A stretch of 64,000 bases of DNA from Pseudomonas migulae NBRC 103157 (GTDB taxonomy: Bacteria; Pseudomonadota; Gammaproteobacteria; Pseudomonadales; Pseudomonadaceae): the NCBI RefSeq assembly GCF_002091715.1, contig NZ_BDAG01000023.1:1-64000 (forward strand), in the 5' to 3' direction. Positions within the stretch are counted from its first letter, which is position 1. The number at the start of each line of letters is the position of its first letter. Both the position numbers and the translations under genes were made by a program. This document shows, piece by piece, positions 17,086 through 26,651 of the stretch. The notes under the pieces are model-generated. The model did no database searches. It saw only the letters and a program-made list of their open reading frames with translations, and was not told where the DNA came from.

Positions 17086-18366
17086 TTAGCCGATGACCTC
17101 GAGGCCACCCATGTACGGTTTCAGCACTTCAGGCACTCGGATCGAGCCGTCGGCCTGCTGGTAGTTTTCCAGCACCGCCACCAGCGTACGACCGACCGCC
17201 AGACCAGAACCGTTCAGGGTGTGAACCAGTTCAGGCTTGCCGGTTTCCGGGTTACGGAAACGGGCCTGCATACGACGGGCCTGGAAGTCGCCGCAGTTGG
17301 AGCACGACGAAATCTCGCGGTATTTGTCCTGGCTCGGGATCCACACTTCCAGGTCGTAGGTCTTGACCGCGCTGAAGCCCATGTCGCCGGTGCACAGGGC
17401 AATCGTGCGATAAGGCAGCTCCAGCAGTTGCAGGACTTTTTCGGCGTTGGCAGTCAGGCCTTCCAGCGCTTCCATCGAGGTCGATGGCTCAACGATCTGG
17501 ACCATTTCAACCTTGTCGAACTGGTGCTGACGGATCATGCCGCGGGTATCGCGACCCGATGCGCCGGCTTCGCTACGGAAGCACGGGGTGTGAGCGACGA
17601 ACTTGATCGGCAGCAGTTTCGAATCGACGATTTCGCCGGCGACGATGTTGGTCAGCGACACTTCGGCGGTCGGGATCAGGTACAGATCGGCCTCGCCTTC
17701 ACGAGCGATCTTGAACAGGTCTTCTTCGAATTTCGGTAGTTGACCAGTGCCTTGCAGCGCCGGCGCCTGGACCAGATAAGGCGTGTAAGCCTCTTCGTAA
17801 CCGTGTTCGCTGGTGTGCAGGTTGATCATGAATTGCGCCAGGGCGCGGTGCAGACGCGCGATCGGGCCGCGCAGCAGGGCGAAACGGGCGCCGGACAGTT
17901 TGGCGGCGGTTTCAAAGTCCAGCCAGCCGAACTTCTCGCCCAGGGCGACATGGTCCTGGACCGGGAAATCGAACGCGGTCGGGGTACCCCAGCGGCGCAC
18001 TTCGACGTTGCCGTCTTCGTCATCGCCGATCGGCACAGACTCGTGCGGCAGGTTCGGGATACCGAGCAGGATCGAATCGAGATCGGTCTGGATCGCGTCC
18101 AGCTCGACTTTGCCGGCGCTCAACTCGTTGGCCATGCGCTCGACGTCCGCCATCAACGGCGCGATGTCTTCGCCGCGCTGCTTGGCCTGACCGATGGATT
18201 TGGAGCGCGCATTACGTTCAGCCTGCAGTGCTTCGGTGCGGGTCTGGACGGTCTTGCGCTGTTCTTCCAGCGCTTCGATGCGCGCAACATCCAGCGTGTA
18301 GCCACGGGATGCCAAGCGGTCCGCTACGTCCTGAAGGTTGCTACGTAACAGTTTGGAATCGAGCAT
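17086..18366 (-). CDS. serS: Seryl-tRNA synthetase
   Basis: A 426-residue class II synthetase. The N-terminal coiled-coil arm (residues about 25-105) binds the long variable arm of tRNA-Ser. Motif 2 is FRSEAGASGRDTRGMIRQHQF, and motif 3 is near the C-terminus (LNGSGLAVGRTLVAVLENYQ). The length equals that of E. coli SerRS within a few residues. It sits 15 bases downstream of crcB. Confidence 0.97.
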   Translation of the reverse strand: MLDSKLLRSNLQDVADRLASRGYTLDVARIEALEEQRKTVQTRTEALQAERNARSKSIGQAKQRGEDIAPLMADVERMANELSAGKVELDAIQTDLDSILLGIPNLPHESVPIGDDEDGNVEVRRWGTPTAFDFPVQDHVALGEKFGWLDFETAAKLSGARFALLRGPIARLHRALAQFMINLHTSEHGYEEAYTPYLVQAPALQGTGQLPKFEEDLFKIAREGEADLYLIPTAEVSLTNIVAGEIVDSKLLPIKFVAHTPCFRSEAGASGRDTRGMIRQHQFDKVEMVQIVEPSTSMEALEGLTANAEKVLQLLELPYRTIALCTGDMGFSAVKTYDLEVWIPSQDKYREISSCSNCGDFQARRMQARFRNPETGKPELVHTLNGSGLAVGRTLVAVLENYQQADGSIRVPEVLKPYMGGLEVIG

Positions 18367-18381
18367 GTCGGTCTCTCGTTA

Positions 18382-18756
18382 TCAAAGTTTGGTCAAGGAC
18401 AGGCCAGCCCAGGTGGCGAGCAGCCCGCCGAATACGCTGATGCCCGCATAGACTATAGCCAGCGGCATTTGCCCCGTTTCCAGCAGGCGCACCGTATCCA
18501 GTGAAAAGGATGAAAAAGTCGTCAGCCCCCCGAGGAAGCCGACCATCAACCCGGCACGCACCTCGATCGGTACTTCCGGGCGTATCAAAAACAGACCGTA
18601 TAGAACGCCGATCAGCAAACAGCCCACGATATTAACGGCCAGCGTCGCGGTATAGAAGTGCCGCGGCCAATTAGCGTTGATCCAGTTACCTGTGGCAAAG
18701 CGCAACAGCGTGCCGGCAACACCGCCGACGGAAACCGCAACGATCAATGGAAGCAC
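18382..18756 (-). CDS. crcB: Fluoride ion channel CrcB/Fluc
   Basis: A 124-residue dual-topology channel with four membrane helices. The fluoride-path motif GGLTTFSSFSLD is clear, and NxxG-type packing is visible in helix 1-2 (GNWINANW). The start is GTG, overlapping the rarA stop (TAGTG at 18754-18758 on the complement), so translation is coupled. It exports toxic fluoride. I see no fluoride riboswitch; it depends on operon transcription. Confidence 0.93.
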   Translation of the reverse strand: MLPLIVAVSVGGVAGTLLRFATGNWINANWPRHFYTATLAVNIVGCLLIGVLYGLFLIRPEVPIEVRAGLMVGFLGGLTTFSSFSLDTVRLLETGQMPLAIVYAGISVFGGLLATWAGLSLTKL

Positions 18757-20078
18757 TATTTTCTCCGTTGCCGGGGGCTGAGACGGTCCAGTTGCGCAAG
18801 GTGATTGAGCTTTTCGCCGATCTTCAACTCCAGGCCACGCGGCACCGGCTGATAGAACGGTTGTGGCTCAAGCTCTTGCGGGAAGTAATCTTCGCCAGCG
18901 GCGTAGGCATCTGGCTCATCGTGGGCATAACGGTATTCGTCGCCGTAACCGAGTTGCTTCATCAGCTTGGTCGGCGCGTTTCGCAGGTGCAACGGCACTT
19001 CCAGCGAACCATGTTCGGTGGCGCTGCGCATGGCCGCCTTGAAACCCATGTACACCGCATTGCTTTTCGGTGCGCAAGCCAGGTAAGTGATGGCCTGTGC
19101 CACCGCCAATTCGCCTTCCGGGCTACCGAGGCGCTCCTGCACTTCCCATGCCGCCAGGCACAGGCTCAATGCGCGCGGATCGGCGTTGCCGATGTCTTCG
19201 CTGGCCATGCGCACCACGCGCCGGGCGAGGTACAGCGGATCGCAACCGCCATCGATCATCCGCGCGAACCAGTACAGCGCGCCGTCCGGGTTGGAGCCAC
19301 GCACCGATTTATGCAGCGCGGAAATCTGGTCGTAGAACGCTTCACCGCCCTTGTCGAACCGGCGACGGGTATCGCCCAATAGGCTTTGCAGCAGATCGAC
19401 GCCGATCTCGCTGTTGTCTTCGGCGAGGTCCGAGGCGTTTTCCAGCAGATTGAGCAGGCGCCGGCCATCGCCATCGGCGGCGGACAACAGCATCTGGAAA
19501 CCTTCATCGCTGAGGGTCAGTTGCCGTTTGCCCAGGCCACGCTCTTCGGTGAGCGCGCGATGCACCAGCTTGCGCAGCGCCGCTTCGTCGAGGCTTTTGA
19601 GCACGTAGACGCGGGCTCGGGAGAGCAACGCATTGTTGAGTTCGAACGAGGGGTTTTCCGTGGTCGCGCCGATGAAAATCAGCGTGCCGTCTTCAACGTA
19701 CGGCAGAAACGCATCCTGCTGCGACTTGTTGAAACGATGCACTTCATCGACGAACAGGATGGTGCGCTTGCCGTACTGCCCGGCCTGCTGCTTGGCGATT
19801 TCCACCGCCTGGCGGATTTCCTTCACGCCGGCCAGGACTGCCGAGACCGTTTCGAAGTGCGCATCCGAGACTTCCGCCAGCAACCGCGCCAGCGTGGTTT
19901 TGCCCACGCCCGGCGGCCCCCAGAAAATCATCGAGTGCAGGGCACCCTGCTCGAGCGCTTCGCGCAATGGCTTGCCGCGAGCGAGCACGTGTTCCTGACC
20001 GACGTACTCGTCCAGATTGGCTGCGCGCAAACGGGCGGCCAAAGGCTGAGCTATCGGGGCACTGCGAAACAGGTCCAT
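18756..20078 (-). CDS. rarA: Replication-associated recombination protein RarA/MgsA
   Basis: A 440-residue AAA+ ATPase. Walker A is GPPGVGKT at residues 54-61; the Walker B region is LFVDEVHRF. The sensor region VFIGATTENPSFELN type (here IFIGATTENPSFELN) and C-terminal tetramerisation domain are present. It acts at stalled forks with clamp-loader-like activity. The ATG (complement of 20076-20078) has AGG upstream; a GTG one codon earlier is equally in frame. It is downstream of lolA across a REP doublet. Confidence 0.95.
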   Translation of the reverse strand: MDLFRSAPIAQPLAARLRAANLDEYVGQEHVLARGKPLREALEQGALHSMIFWGPPGVGKTTLARLLAEVSDAHFETVSAVLAGVKEIRQAVEIAKQQAGQYGKRTILFVDEVHRFNKSQQDAFLPYVEDGTLIFIGATTENPSFELNNALLSRARVYVLKSLDEAALRKLVHRALTEERGLGKRQLTLSDEGFQMLLSAADGDGRRLLNLLENASDLAEDNSEIGVDLLQSLLGDTRRRFDKGGEAFYDQISALHKSVRGSNPDGALYWFARMIDGGCDPLYLARRVVRMASEDIGNADPRALSLCLAAWEVQERLGSPEGELAVAQAITYLACAPKSNAVYMGFKAAMRSATEHGSLEVPLHLRNAPTKLMKQLGYGDEYRYAHDEPDAYAAGEDYFPQELEPQPFYQPVPRGLELKIGEKLNHLAQLDRLSPRQRRK

Positions 20079-20114
20079 CACTACCTATAAAACCTCACTA
20101 TGAACACCGCACTC

Positions 20115-20224
20115 CCCTGTAGGAGCCGGCTTGCTGGCGATGGTGGGTCAGTCGACATTAATGTTGAATGACAAACCGCTATCGTCGGAGCGCCGCCCGC
20201 AGCAAGCCGGCTCCTACAAGGGTT
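20115..20224. repeat. REP doublet inside the lolA-rarA gap
   Basis: Inverted copies of the GTAGGAGCCGGCTTGCTGGCGATGG type are at 20115-20147 and 20180-20224. They lie between two genes in the same direction and so could modulate read-through or message stability. Confidence 0.8.
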
Positions 20225-20231
20225 TTGCGGT

Positions 20232-20855
20232 TTATTCCTGGATCACGTCCGCGCCTTTAGGGATGTCGAACTTGAACTTGGACGCCGGGATCGGCTCGTT
20301 GGCCTTCACGCCAGTGAACAGGATATTGGTGCGCTGACCGACGCTGTCGATCAGTTGCATGTCATTGACCAGGCCATTGCGGAACGACAGGCGCAGGCTG
20401 TCGAACAGGGTGTCCTTGGATTTCGGCTTCAAGGTGAAGTCAATCACGCCGCCGGCTTCCTTGGCGCTGATGGCGAAGCTCTGGCTGATCTTGGACACGT
20501 CACCGGACAGCAACAACGCCGGCGTCTGGCTCAGGCGCAGGTCCAGGGTCTTGATGGTGGCCTGTTCCAGGTCCGGGTCCCACAGCGTGACCTTCTTGCC
20601 GTCGGAAACCACGACTTGCTCGGCCGGCGCATCGGTGTGCCAGTAAAACAGGCCAGGACGCTGCAGCGACATTTCACCGGCCGTTTCCTGCAGCTGGGTG
20701 CCGCTGCCATCGAGCGTCAACTGCGAGAAGCGCGCGGTCAGGGTCTGGGATTTTTCCAGCAGTTGAGTCAGACGTGCCACGTCCTTGTCATCGGCGTGGG
20801 CCGAGAGCGTGGTCAAAGCCAGTACCGGCAGCAACAGCATGCGGATAAGACGCAT
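20232..20855 (-). CDS. lolA: Outer-membrane lipoprotein carrier LolA
   Basis: A 207-residue periplasmic chaperone that ferries lipoproteins from LolCDE to LolB. It has a signal peptide (MLLLPVLALTTLSAHA) and the LolA barrel segments LTARFSQLTLDGSGTQLQET, GEMSLQRPGLFYWHTDAP and VVSDGKKVTLWDPDLEQ. The ATG at complement 20853-20855 has AGGA just before it; an ATG four codons upstream is possible. It follows ftsK in the same direction, as is common in gammaproteobacteria. Confidence 0.95.
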   Translation of the reverse strand: MRLIRMLLLPVLALTTLSAHADDKDVARLTQLLEKSQTLTARFSQLTLDGSGTQLQETAGEMSLQRPGLFYWHTDAPAEQVVVSDGKKVTLWDPDLEQATIKTLDLRLSQTPALLLSGDVSKISQSFAISAKEAGGVIDFTLKPKSKDTLFDSLRLSFRNGLVNDMQLIDSVGQRTNILFTGVKANEPIPASKFKFDIPKGADVIQE

Positions 20856-20920
20856 GGGAGTCCTCATAACATTCGTGGGAGTTCGGACGGTGCGTCACCG
20901 CACCATCCTTGCAAATCAAA

Positions 20921-23329
20921 TCAGTCGCGTACCGGGCCAGGCGCCAGGACTTCACGCGAACCGTTGGTATTCATGGACGTCACGACCCCGGCCATTTCCA
21001 TGGCTTCGATCATGCGTGCGGCCCGGTTGTAGCCGATTTTCAGTTTGCGCTGAACCGCAGAGATGGATGCACGACGGCTTTCCAGCACGAACTGCACCGC
21101 TTCGTCGTACAGCGCGTCGGTTTCGGCATCGTCATCACCGCCACCGCCGCCGTTCTCAAAGCCACTGCCAGCCTCTTCGACACCGGCCAGGATCTCGTCG
21201 TTGTATTCCGGCGCACCGCGCAGCTTCCAGGCTTCAACCACCCGGTGAACTTCGTCATCGGACACGAACGCACCGTGAACCCGAATCGGCAGACTGGTGC
21301 CCGGCGGCATGTAGAGCATGTCACCGTGGCCCAGCAGTTGCTCGGCGCCGCCCTGGTCGATGATGGTCCGGGAGTCGATCTTGCTCGACACCTGGAATGC
21401 CATGCGCGTCGGAATGTTCGCCTTGATCAGACCGGTGATCACGTCAACCGACGGACGCTGGGTCGCAAGGATCAAGTGGATACCGGCCGCACGGGCCTTC
21501 TGGGCGATACGGGCAATCAGCTCTTCAACCTTCTTGCCGACGATCATCATCATGTCGGCAAATTCGTCGACGACCACAACGATGGTCGGCAGCTTGGTCA
21601 GCAGCGGAGCTTCGTCGTGAATGCTTTCGCGCTTGTACAACGGGTCGGTCAGCGGCGTGCCGGCGTCCTGGGCTTCCTTGACCTTGGCATTGAAGCCGGA
21701 CAGGTTTCGCACGCCCATCTTCGCCATCAGCTTGTAGCGACGCTCCATCTCCGCCACGCTCCAGCGCAGGGCGTTGGCCGCGTCCTTCATGTCGGTCACG
21801 ACCGGGCACAGCAGATGCGGAATGCCTTCGTAGATCGACAGCTCAAGCATTTTCGGGTCGATCATGATCAGCTTGGCGTCTTCCGGGCCGGACTTGAACA
21901 GGATCGACAGGATCATTGCGTTCACACCCACCGACTTACCGGAACCGGTCGTACCGGCCACCAGCAAGTGGGGCATTTTCGCCAGGTCGGTGATGACCGG
22001 TTTGCCGCCGATGTCGTGGCCCAGGGCCAAAGTCACCGGGGACTTGAAGTTGTCGTATTCAGGGGTCGACAGCACTTCGGAGAAGCGCACGATCTGCCGG
22101 TCTTCGTTCGGAATCTCGATACCGACGGTGGTCTTGCCCGGAATCACTTCCACCACCCGCACGCTGGTCACGGCCAGGGAACGCGCCAGGTCTTTCGCCA
22201 GGTTGGCGATACGGCTGACCTTGACCCCGGCCGCAGGCTGGATTTCGTAACGGGTAATCACCGGCCCCGGATGAATCGAATCCACCGAGACTTCGACGCC
22301 GAATTCCTTGAGCTTGATTTCCAGCAAATGGCCAACGGCTGCCAGGGATTCAGGCGAGTAATTGAGTTGTTTCTTTTCCGCGGGATCGAGAATCGAGATC
22401 GGCGGCAAAGTGCCTTCGACGGCACTGTCGACGAACAGCGGCGCCTGTTTCTCTTTTTCCACGCGCTGGCTTGGCGCGGCGGGTTTCGGCGGTGCGGGGG
22501 CAATCACCGGCGGCACCTGCTTCTCGCGATCCGACATGTGCTTGCTCAGGGCCTGCTCGCGCTCGATCAGGCGTTCCTTGACCTTGGCTTGCTCACGCTT
22601 GTCGGTAACGGTCGGCGCGACCACGTCATGCACGCGATCGTCGACTTCGCGCAACTGCGCAACCAGTTGCTTGCGCTCGACACGGGCGGCCCACCAGCGA
22701 TTGGCCGCGCCCTGGAACAGTTCGAACAGGTCGAGGGTGATCTTGCCGGTGACGTCCATCACCTTGAACCACGACAGGTCGGTGAATACCGTAAGGCCGA
22801 ACAGGAACAGTGCGATGAACAGCAAGGTGCTGCCCTGAATGTTCAACGCGTTCCTGGCCAGGTCGCCAAGGCTTTCGCCCAGCGCACCGCCCGCACCGGC
22901 CGGCAGACCGGTCGCGGCATGGAAGTGGATATGCGCGAGCGCCGCGCCCGACAGCACGAGGAACACCAGACCGATCAGACGCCAGGAGAACAGCCAGCCG
23001 CTCCACTGCCACGGCTCGTGGCGTTGACGGAAGATCTGATAGGCCTTGATCGCCAGCAACAGCGGGAAGATGTAAGCGAAGTAACCCAGCACCATGAACA
23101 GGATATCGGCGCTGTAGGAGCCGACCGGTCCGCCGAAGTTTTGAACATCGTCGATCTTGCTGTTATGGCTCCAGCCCGGATCGTCCTTGCCGTAAGTCAA
23201 CAAGGCCATCATCAGGAACAGGCACAAGCCGCCGATGGCGATCAATGCACCTTCCTTGAGTCGGTAGTGCAAATGCTGGCGCCAAAGCGGAACGACGGCT
23301 GGTTTAGGTGCTGCGGTGGATTTCTTCAA
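20921..23329 (-). CDS. ftsK: DNA translocase FtsK
   Basis: An 802-residue septal DNA pump that coordinates chromosome dimer resolution with division. Four N-terminal membrane helices (residues about 25-190) are followed by a short linker rich in Pro/Ala/Lys. The RecA-like motor comes next with Walker A GTTGSGKS and Walker B TIVVVVDEFADMMM. The C-terminal winged-helix gamma domain, which reads KOPS and contacts XerD, is KLKIGYNRAARMIEAMEMAG. The linker is much shorter than E. coli FtsK (1329 residues), as usual in Pseudomonas. Confidence 0.96.
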   Translation of the reverse strand: MKKSTAAPKPAVVPLWRQHLHYRLKEGALIAIGGLCLFLMMALLTYGKDDPGWSHNSKIDDVQNFGGPVGSYSADILFMVLGYFAYIFPLLLAIKAYQIFRQRHEPWQWSGWLFSWRLIGLVFLVLSGAALAHIHFHAATGLPAGAGGALGESLGDLARNALNIQGSTLLFIALFLFGLTVFTDLSWFKVMDVTGKITLDLFELFQGAANRWWAARVERKQLVAQLREVDDRVHDVVAPTVTDKREQAKVKERLIEREQALSKHMSDREKQVPPVIAPAPPKPAAPSQRVEKEKQAPLFVDSAVEGTLPPISILDPAEKKQLNYSPESLAAVGHLLEIKLKEFGVEVSVDSIHPGPVITRYEIQPAAGVKVSRIANLAKDLARSLAVTSVRVVEVIPGKTTVGIEIPNEDRQIVRFSEVLSTPEYDNFKSPVTLALGHDIGGKPVITDLAKMPHLLVAGTTGSGKSVGVNAMILSILFKSGPEDAKLIMIDPKMLELSIYEGIPHLLCPVVTDMKDAANALRWSVAEMERRYKLMAKMGVRNLSGFNAKVKEAQDAGTPLTDPLYKRESIHDEAPLLTKLPTIVVVVDEFADMMMIVGKKVEELIARIAQKARAAGIHLILATQRPSVDVITGLIKANIPTRMAFQVSSKIDSRTIIDQGGAEQLLGHGDMLYMPPGTSLPIRVHGAFVSDDEVHRVVEAWKLRGAPEYNDEILAGVEEAGSGFENGGGGGDDDAETDALYDEAVQFVLESRRASISAVQRKLKIGYNRAARMIEAMEMAGVVTSMNTNGSREVLAPGPVRD

Positions 23330-23624
23330 AACGCTTCTTTTCCTGCGCCTTTGGCGCGTCCATCTGTTGAATGACTATAAAAAACTGCCCAATCCAGGCA
23401 GGTAAAAAAGTTAACAGGCGCAACTGGGACTACTTTTAACACTGCACTCCGGTTTTTATAAACACGGCGTGCACTGAATATTCAAGTGACCGGCTCGCAT
23501 TGTACGGGTTTGTTCGTACGATGCCATGCTGGCAGGCTATGGATCAGCATAGCTAACCGCGCACCACCTGCGATTCAATTTGAGCACGCATTCTCTTTTG
23601 TGACAAAGGCTTATGAGGTGTTTT

Positions 23625-24584
23625 ATGAGCGAATCCAAGCATTGCCGCCTGATCATTCTGGGTTCCGGCCCTGCCGGTTACAGCGCGGCCGTTTATGCCG
23701 CCCGCGCCAACCTCAAACCGGTGGTCATTACCGGGATACAGGCAGGTGGCCAGCTCACCACCACCGTCGAAGTCGACAACTGGCCCGGCGATGTCGAAGG
23801 CCTGACCGGGCCGGTACTGATGGAACGCATGCAAAAACACGCCGAGCGCTTTGACACAGAGATCGTTTACGACCACATCCACACAGCCAAGTTGCAACAA
23901 CGCCCGTTCGAACTTACCGGTGACGGCGGCACTTACACGTGCGATGCACTGATCATCGCCACGGGCGCTTCGGCGCAATACCTGGGCCTGCCCTCGGAAG
24001 AAGCCTTTGCCGGCAGAGGGGTTTCAGCCTGCGCGACGTGTGACGGGTTCTTCTATCGCAATCAGGTGGTCGCCGTCATCGGTGGCGGCAATACCGCCGT
24101 TGAAGAAGCGCTGTACTTGTCCAACATCGCCAAGGAAGTTCACCTGATCCATCGACGCGACAAGTTGCGCTCGGAGAAAATCCTTCAGGACAAACTCTTC
24201 GAAAAAGCCGCCAATGGCAATATTCGCCTGCACTGGAATCAAAATCTCGACGAAGTCCTGGGCGATGCCAGCGGCGTGACCGGCGCCCGCCTGCGCGACA
24301 GCCATACCGGCGAAACCAGCGAACTGTCGCTGGCCGGCGTGTTCATCGCCATCGGTCACAAGCCCAACACTGACCTGTTCATCGGTCAACTGGACATGCA
24401 CGACGGCTATCTGCGCGTCAGGGGCGGCAGCGAGGGCGATGCCACGGCCACCGAGATCCCCGGCGTGTTTGCCGCCGGCGATGTAGCGGATCACGTTTAT
24501 CGCCAGGCCGTCACCTCCGCCGGGGCCGGTTGCATGGCCGCGCTGGACGCCGAAAAATACCTCGACGACATTCCGACCGTTTGA
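23625..24584 (+). CDS. trxB: Thioredoxin reductase
   Basis: A 319-residue flavoprotein that reduces thioredoxin with NADPH. FAD binding is in LIILGSGPAGYSAAVYAARA, the redox pair is CATC (C136, C139), the NADPH site is VAVIGGGNTAVEEA and the C-terminal FAD segment is GVFAAGDVADHVYRQAVTSA. GAGG six bases before the ATG at 23625 favours it over the ATG at 23613. It is divergent from ftsK over about 295 bases. Confidence 0.96.
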   Translation: MSESKHCRLIILGSGPAGYSAAVYAARANLKPVVITGIQAGGQLTTTVEVDNWPGDVEGLTGPVLMERMQKHAERFDTEIVYDHIHTAKLQQRPFELTGDGGTYTCDALIIATGASAQYLGLPSEEAFAGRGVSACATCDGFFYRNQVVAVIGGGNTAVEEALYLSNIAKEVHLIHRRDKLRSEKILQDKLFEKAANGNIRLHWNQNLDEVLGDASGVTGARLRDSHTGETSELSLAGVFIAIGHKPNTDLFIGQLDMHDGYLRVRGGSEGDATATEIPGVFAAGDVADHVYRQAVTSAGAGCMAALDAEKYLDDIPTV

Positions 24585-24596
24585 CGGCAAACTTCA

Positions 24597-24618
24597 CGGT
24601 GGGCGCACCCGCCCACCA
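24597..24618. terminator. Possible hairpin between trxB and aat
   Basis: GGTGGGCG and CGCCCACC form a tight stem with a 3-4-base loop. No T-run follows, so it is at best a weak or Rho-assisted terminator or a processing stem. Confidence 0.35.
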
Positions 24619-24648
24619 CTGCCCTCCCCTTCTGTAAGCCCGGATGCC

Positions 24649-25329
24649 ATGCTGACTTGGTTACAACGCAACACCCTGACGTTCCCGCCGCTGGAAAAAG
24701 CCATGCGCGATCCCAACGGATTGCTGGCTGCGGGCGGCGATCTGTCCGCCGATCGCCTGATTCAGGCTTATCGCCACGGCTGTTTTCCCTGGTTCTCGGA
24801 AGGCCAGCCGATTCTCTGGTGGTCGCCGGATCCGCGCACCGTGCTGTTTCCCGACGAACTGCATGTTTCGCGCAGCCTCAACAAACTGCTGCGTCAGCAA
24901 CGCTATCAAGTGACCTTTGATCAGGATTTTGCCGCGGTCATTCGCGCGTGCGCTGCACCGCGCGATTATGCCGACGGGACCTGGATCACCGAAGCGATGC
25001 AAAACGCCTATCTCGCGCTGCACCAGCGGGGCTACGCGCATTCGGTGGAGGTCTGGGATCAGGGTGAACTGGTCGGCGGGCTCTACGGCCTGGCGATGGG
25101 TCAGCTGTTTTTCGGCGAATCCATGTTCAGCCGCGCCGACAACGCCTCCAAATTCGGCTTTGCCACCCTGGTCAAACATCTGAAAGACTCGGGTTTCGTA
25201 CTGATCGACTGCCAGATGCCCACCGACCATTTGCACAGCCTGGGCGCCCGCGCCATTCCTCGTCGCGAGTTTGCCCGCTATCTTGCGCAGCATCTGGACC
25301 AACCCAGCCGTGCCACCTGGGTTTGCTGA
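24649..25329 (+). CDS. aat: Leucyl/phenylalanyl-tRNA--protein transferase
   Basis: A 226-residue enzyme that adds Leu or Phe from aminoacyl-tRNA to N-terminal Arg/Lys, making a primary N-degron for ClpS-ClpAP. The family motifs are GLLAAGGDLSADRLIQAYRHG, CFPWFSEGQPILWWSPDPRT and SMFSRADNASKFG. It is followed 57 bases later by bpt, with infA and clpA/clpS further on. Confidence 0.96.
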   Translation: MLTWLQRNTLTFPPLEKAMRDPNGLLAAGGDLSADRLIQAYRHGCFPWFSEGQPILWWSPDPRTVLFPDELHVSRSLNKLLRQQRYQVTFDQDFAAVIRACAAPRDYADGTWITEAMQNAYLALHQRGYAHSVEVWDQGELVGGLYGLAMGQLFFGESMFSRADNASKFGFATLVKHLKDSGFVLIDCQMPTDHLHSLGARAIPRREFARYLAQHLDQPSRATWVC

Positions 25330-25386
25330 GCGACTTTTGCATCAGTGGCTTACACTTAATTCAAAGCTTATCCCCGAGGGTTGATC

Positions 25387-26094
25387 ATGACCGAGTTGGC
25401 GCGTTTGAAGTTTTATGCCACTCAGCCCCACTCTTGCAGTTATCTGCCCGAGGAGCAGGCCACAACGCTGTTCCTCGACCCTAGCCAGCCCATGGATGTG
25501 CATGTCTATGCAGACCTGTCTGAAATGGGTTTTCGTCGCAGCGGCGATCATCTTTATCGGCCACATTGCCAGAATTGCAATGCGTGCGTGCCGGCGCGTA
25601 TTCCGGTGACGCAATTTACGCCCAACCGCCAGCAGAAACGCATTTTCAAGCGCAACGCTGACTTGCAGATACGCCCTGCCAAACCCAAGTTCAGCGAAGA
25701 ATACTTCGACCTGTATCAGCGCTACATCGAACAGCGCCATGCCGATGGCGACATGTACCCGCCGAGTCGTGACCAGTTCTCGACGTTCCTGGTGCGTGAC
25801 CTGCCGTTTTCGCGTTTTTACGAATTTCGCCTGGAAGGCCAACTGCTGGCGGTGGCCGTCACCGACTTGCTGCCGAACGGTCTGTCGGCGGTCTACACCT
25901 TCTACGAACCCTCTGAAGAACGCCGCAGCCTGGGGCGCTATGCGATCCTCTGGCAAATCGCCGAGGCGCAGCGCCTGGGGCTTGAAGCGGTCTACCTCGG
26001 ATACTGGATCAAGAACTGCAAAAAAATGAGCTACAAGACCCAATATCGCCCGATCGAACTGTTGATTAATCAGCGCTGGGTCATCCTGAACTAG
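25387..26094 (+). CDS. bpt: Aspartate/glutamate leucyltransferase (Bpt)
   Basis: A 235-residue transferase of the ATE1-like fold that attaches Leu to N-terminal Asp/Glu. The cysteine-rich N-domain is evident in [19 protein letters not shown] and [15 protein letters not shown]. The catalytic domain follows with [17 protein letters not shown] and [17 protein letters not shown]. The ATG at 25387 is preferred over one at 25381 (ttg). It extends the N-end rule to acidic termini in this species, unlike E. coli which lacks it. Confidence 0.95.
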
Positions 26095-26100
26095 AACCCC

Positions 26101-26130
26101 TTGGCTTAAACCCCATTTTTCGGGCACAAT
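26101..26130 (+). promoter_or_regulatory. Candidate infA promoter
   Basis: TTGGCT at 26101-26106 and CACAAT at 26125-26130 are separated by 18 bases, leaving a leader of about 60 bases to the infA ATG. Confidence 0.35.
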
Positions 26131-26194
26131 GCACGCCGCTTTTGCCTGGCGCAGTTGCACCGGGCCATTCATTGGACACCGAGGGCTTTACTGC

Positions 26195-26413
26195 ATGTCG
26201 AAAGAAGACAGCTTCGAAATGGAAGGCACTGTCGTCGACACCCTGCCCAACACCATGTTTCGCGTGGAGTTGGAAAATGGGCACGTCGTAACCGCGCATA
26301 TCTCCGGCAAGATGCGCAAGAACTACATTCGTATTCTTACCGGTGACAAAGTGCGCGTCGAGCTGACGCCCTATGACTTGAGCAAAGGGCGCATCACTTA
26401 CCGCGCTCGCTAA
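26195..26413 (+). CDS. infA: Translation initiation factor IF-1
   Basis: A 72-residue OB-fold protein that occupies the ribosomal A site during initiation. The sequence is nearly that of other gammaproteobacterial IF-1s: [36 protein letters not shown] and [12 protein letters not shown] at the end. The start is fixed by the invariant MSKED. The neighbours aat and clpA are the same as in enterobacteria. Confidence 0.98.
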
Positions 26414-26428
26414 TCAAGTCAATACAAG

Positions 26429-26455
26429 ACGCCCGGCTTATGCCGGGCGTTTTTG
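26429..26455 (+). terminator. infA intrinsic terminator
   Basis: Stem ACGCCCGGC/GCCGGGCGT with loop TTAT followed by a T-run, 15 bases after the infA stop. Confidence 0.9.
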
Positions 26456-26488
26456 TGTCTGCGTGATTTAAGGCTGCACACTCGACCA

Positions 26489-26583
26489 ATGTGGGAGCCG
26501 GCTTGCTCGCGAAAGCGGTGTATCAGTCGACACTTGTATTGGCTGATACACCGCTTTCGCGAACAAGCCCGCTCCCACAGGGG
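26489..26583. repeat. REP doublet between infA and clpA
   Basis: Inverted copies of the GTGGGAGCCGGCTTGCTCGCGAAAGCGGTGTATCAG type at 26489-26527 and 26544-26583. Confidence 0.85.
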
Positions 26584-26605
26584 ATCGGTATACATCCGGC
26601 ATACA

Positions 26606-26634
26606 GCAAAAAGGCGCCTTTCGGCGCCTTTTGC
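26606..26634 (-). terminator. clpA intrinsic terminator (bidirectional form)
   Basis: AAAAGGCGCC and GGCGCCTTTT flank a short loop, with A/T runs on both sides, 18 bases downstream of the clpA stop on the minus strand. Confidence 0.85.
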
Positions 26635-26651
26635 TTTGTTGCGATTTAACG

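Noticed and set aside
18757..20230. Fluoride riboswitch upstream of crcB
   Set aside because: crcB overlaps rarA by one base, and no crcB-motif RNA is visible ahead of it; it relies on operon transcription.
20909..23374. 821-codon plus-strand frame opposite ftsK
   Set aside because: Shadow of ftsK: composition typical of antisense third-position G/C bias, no recognisable domain.
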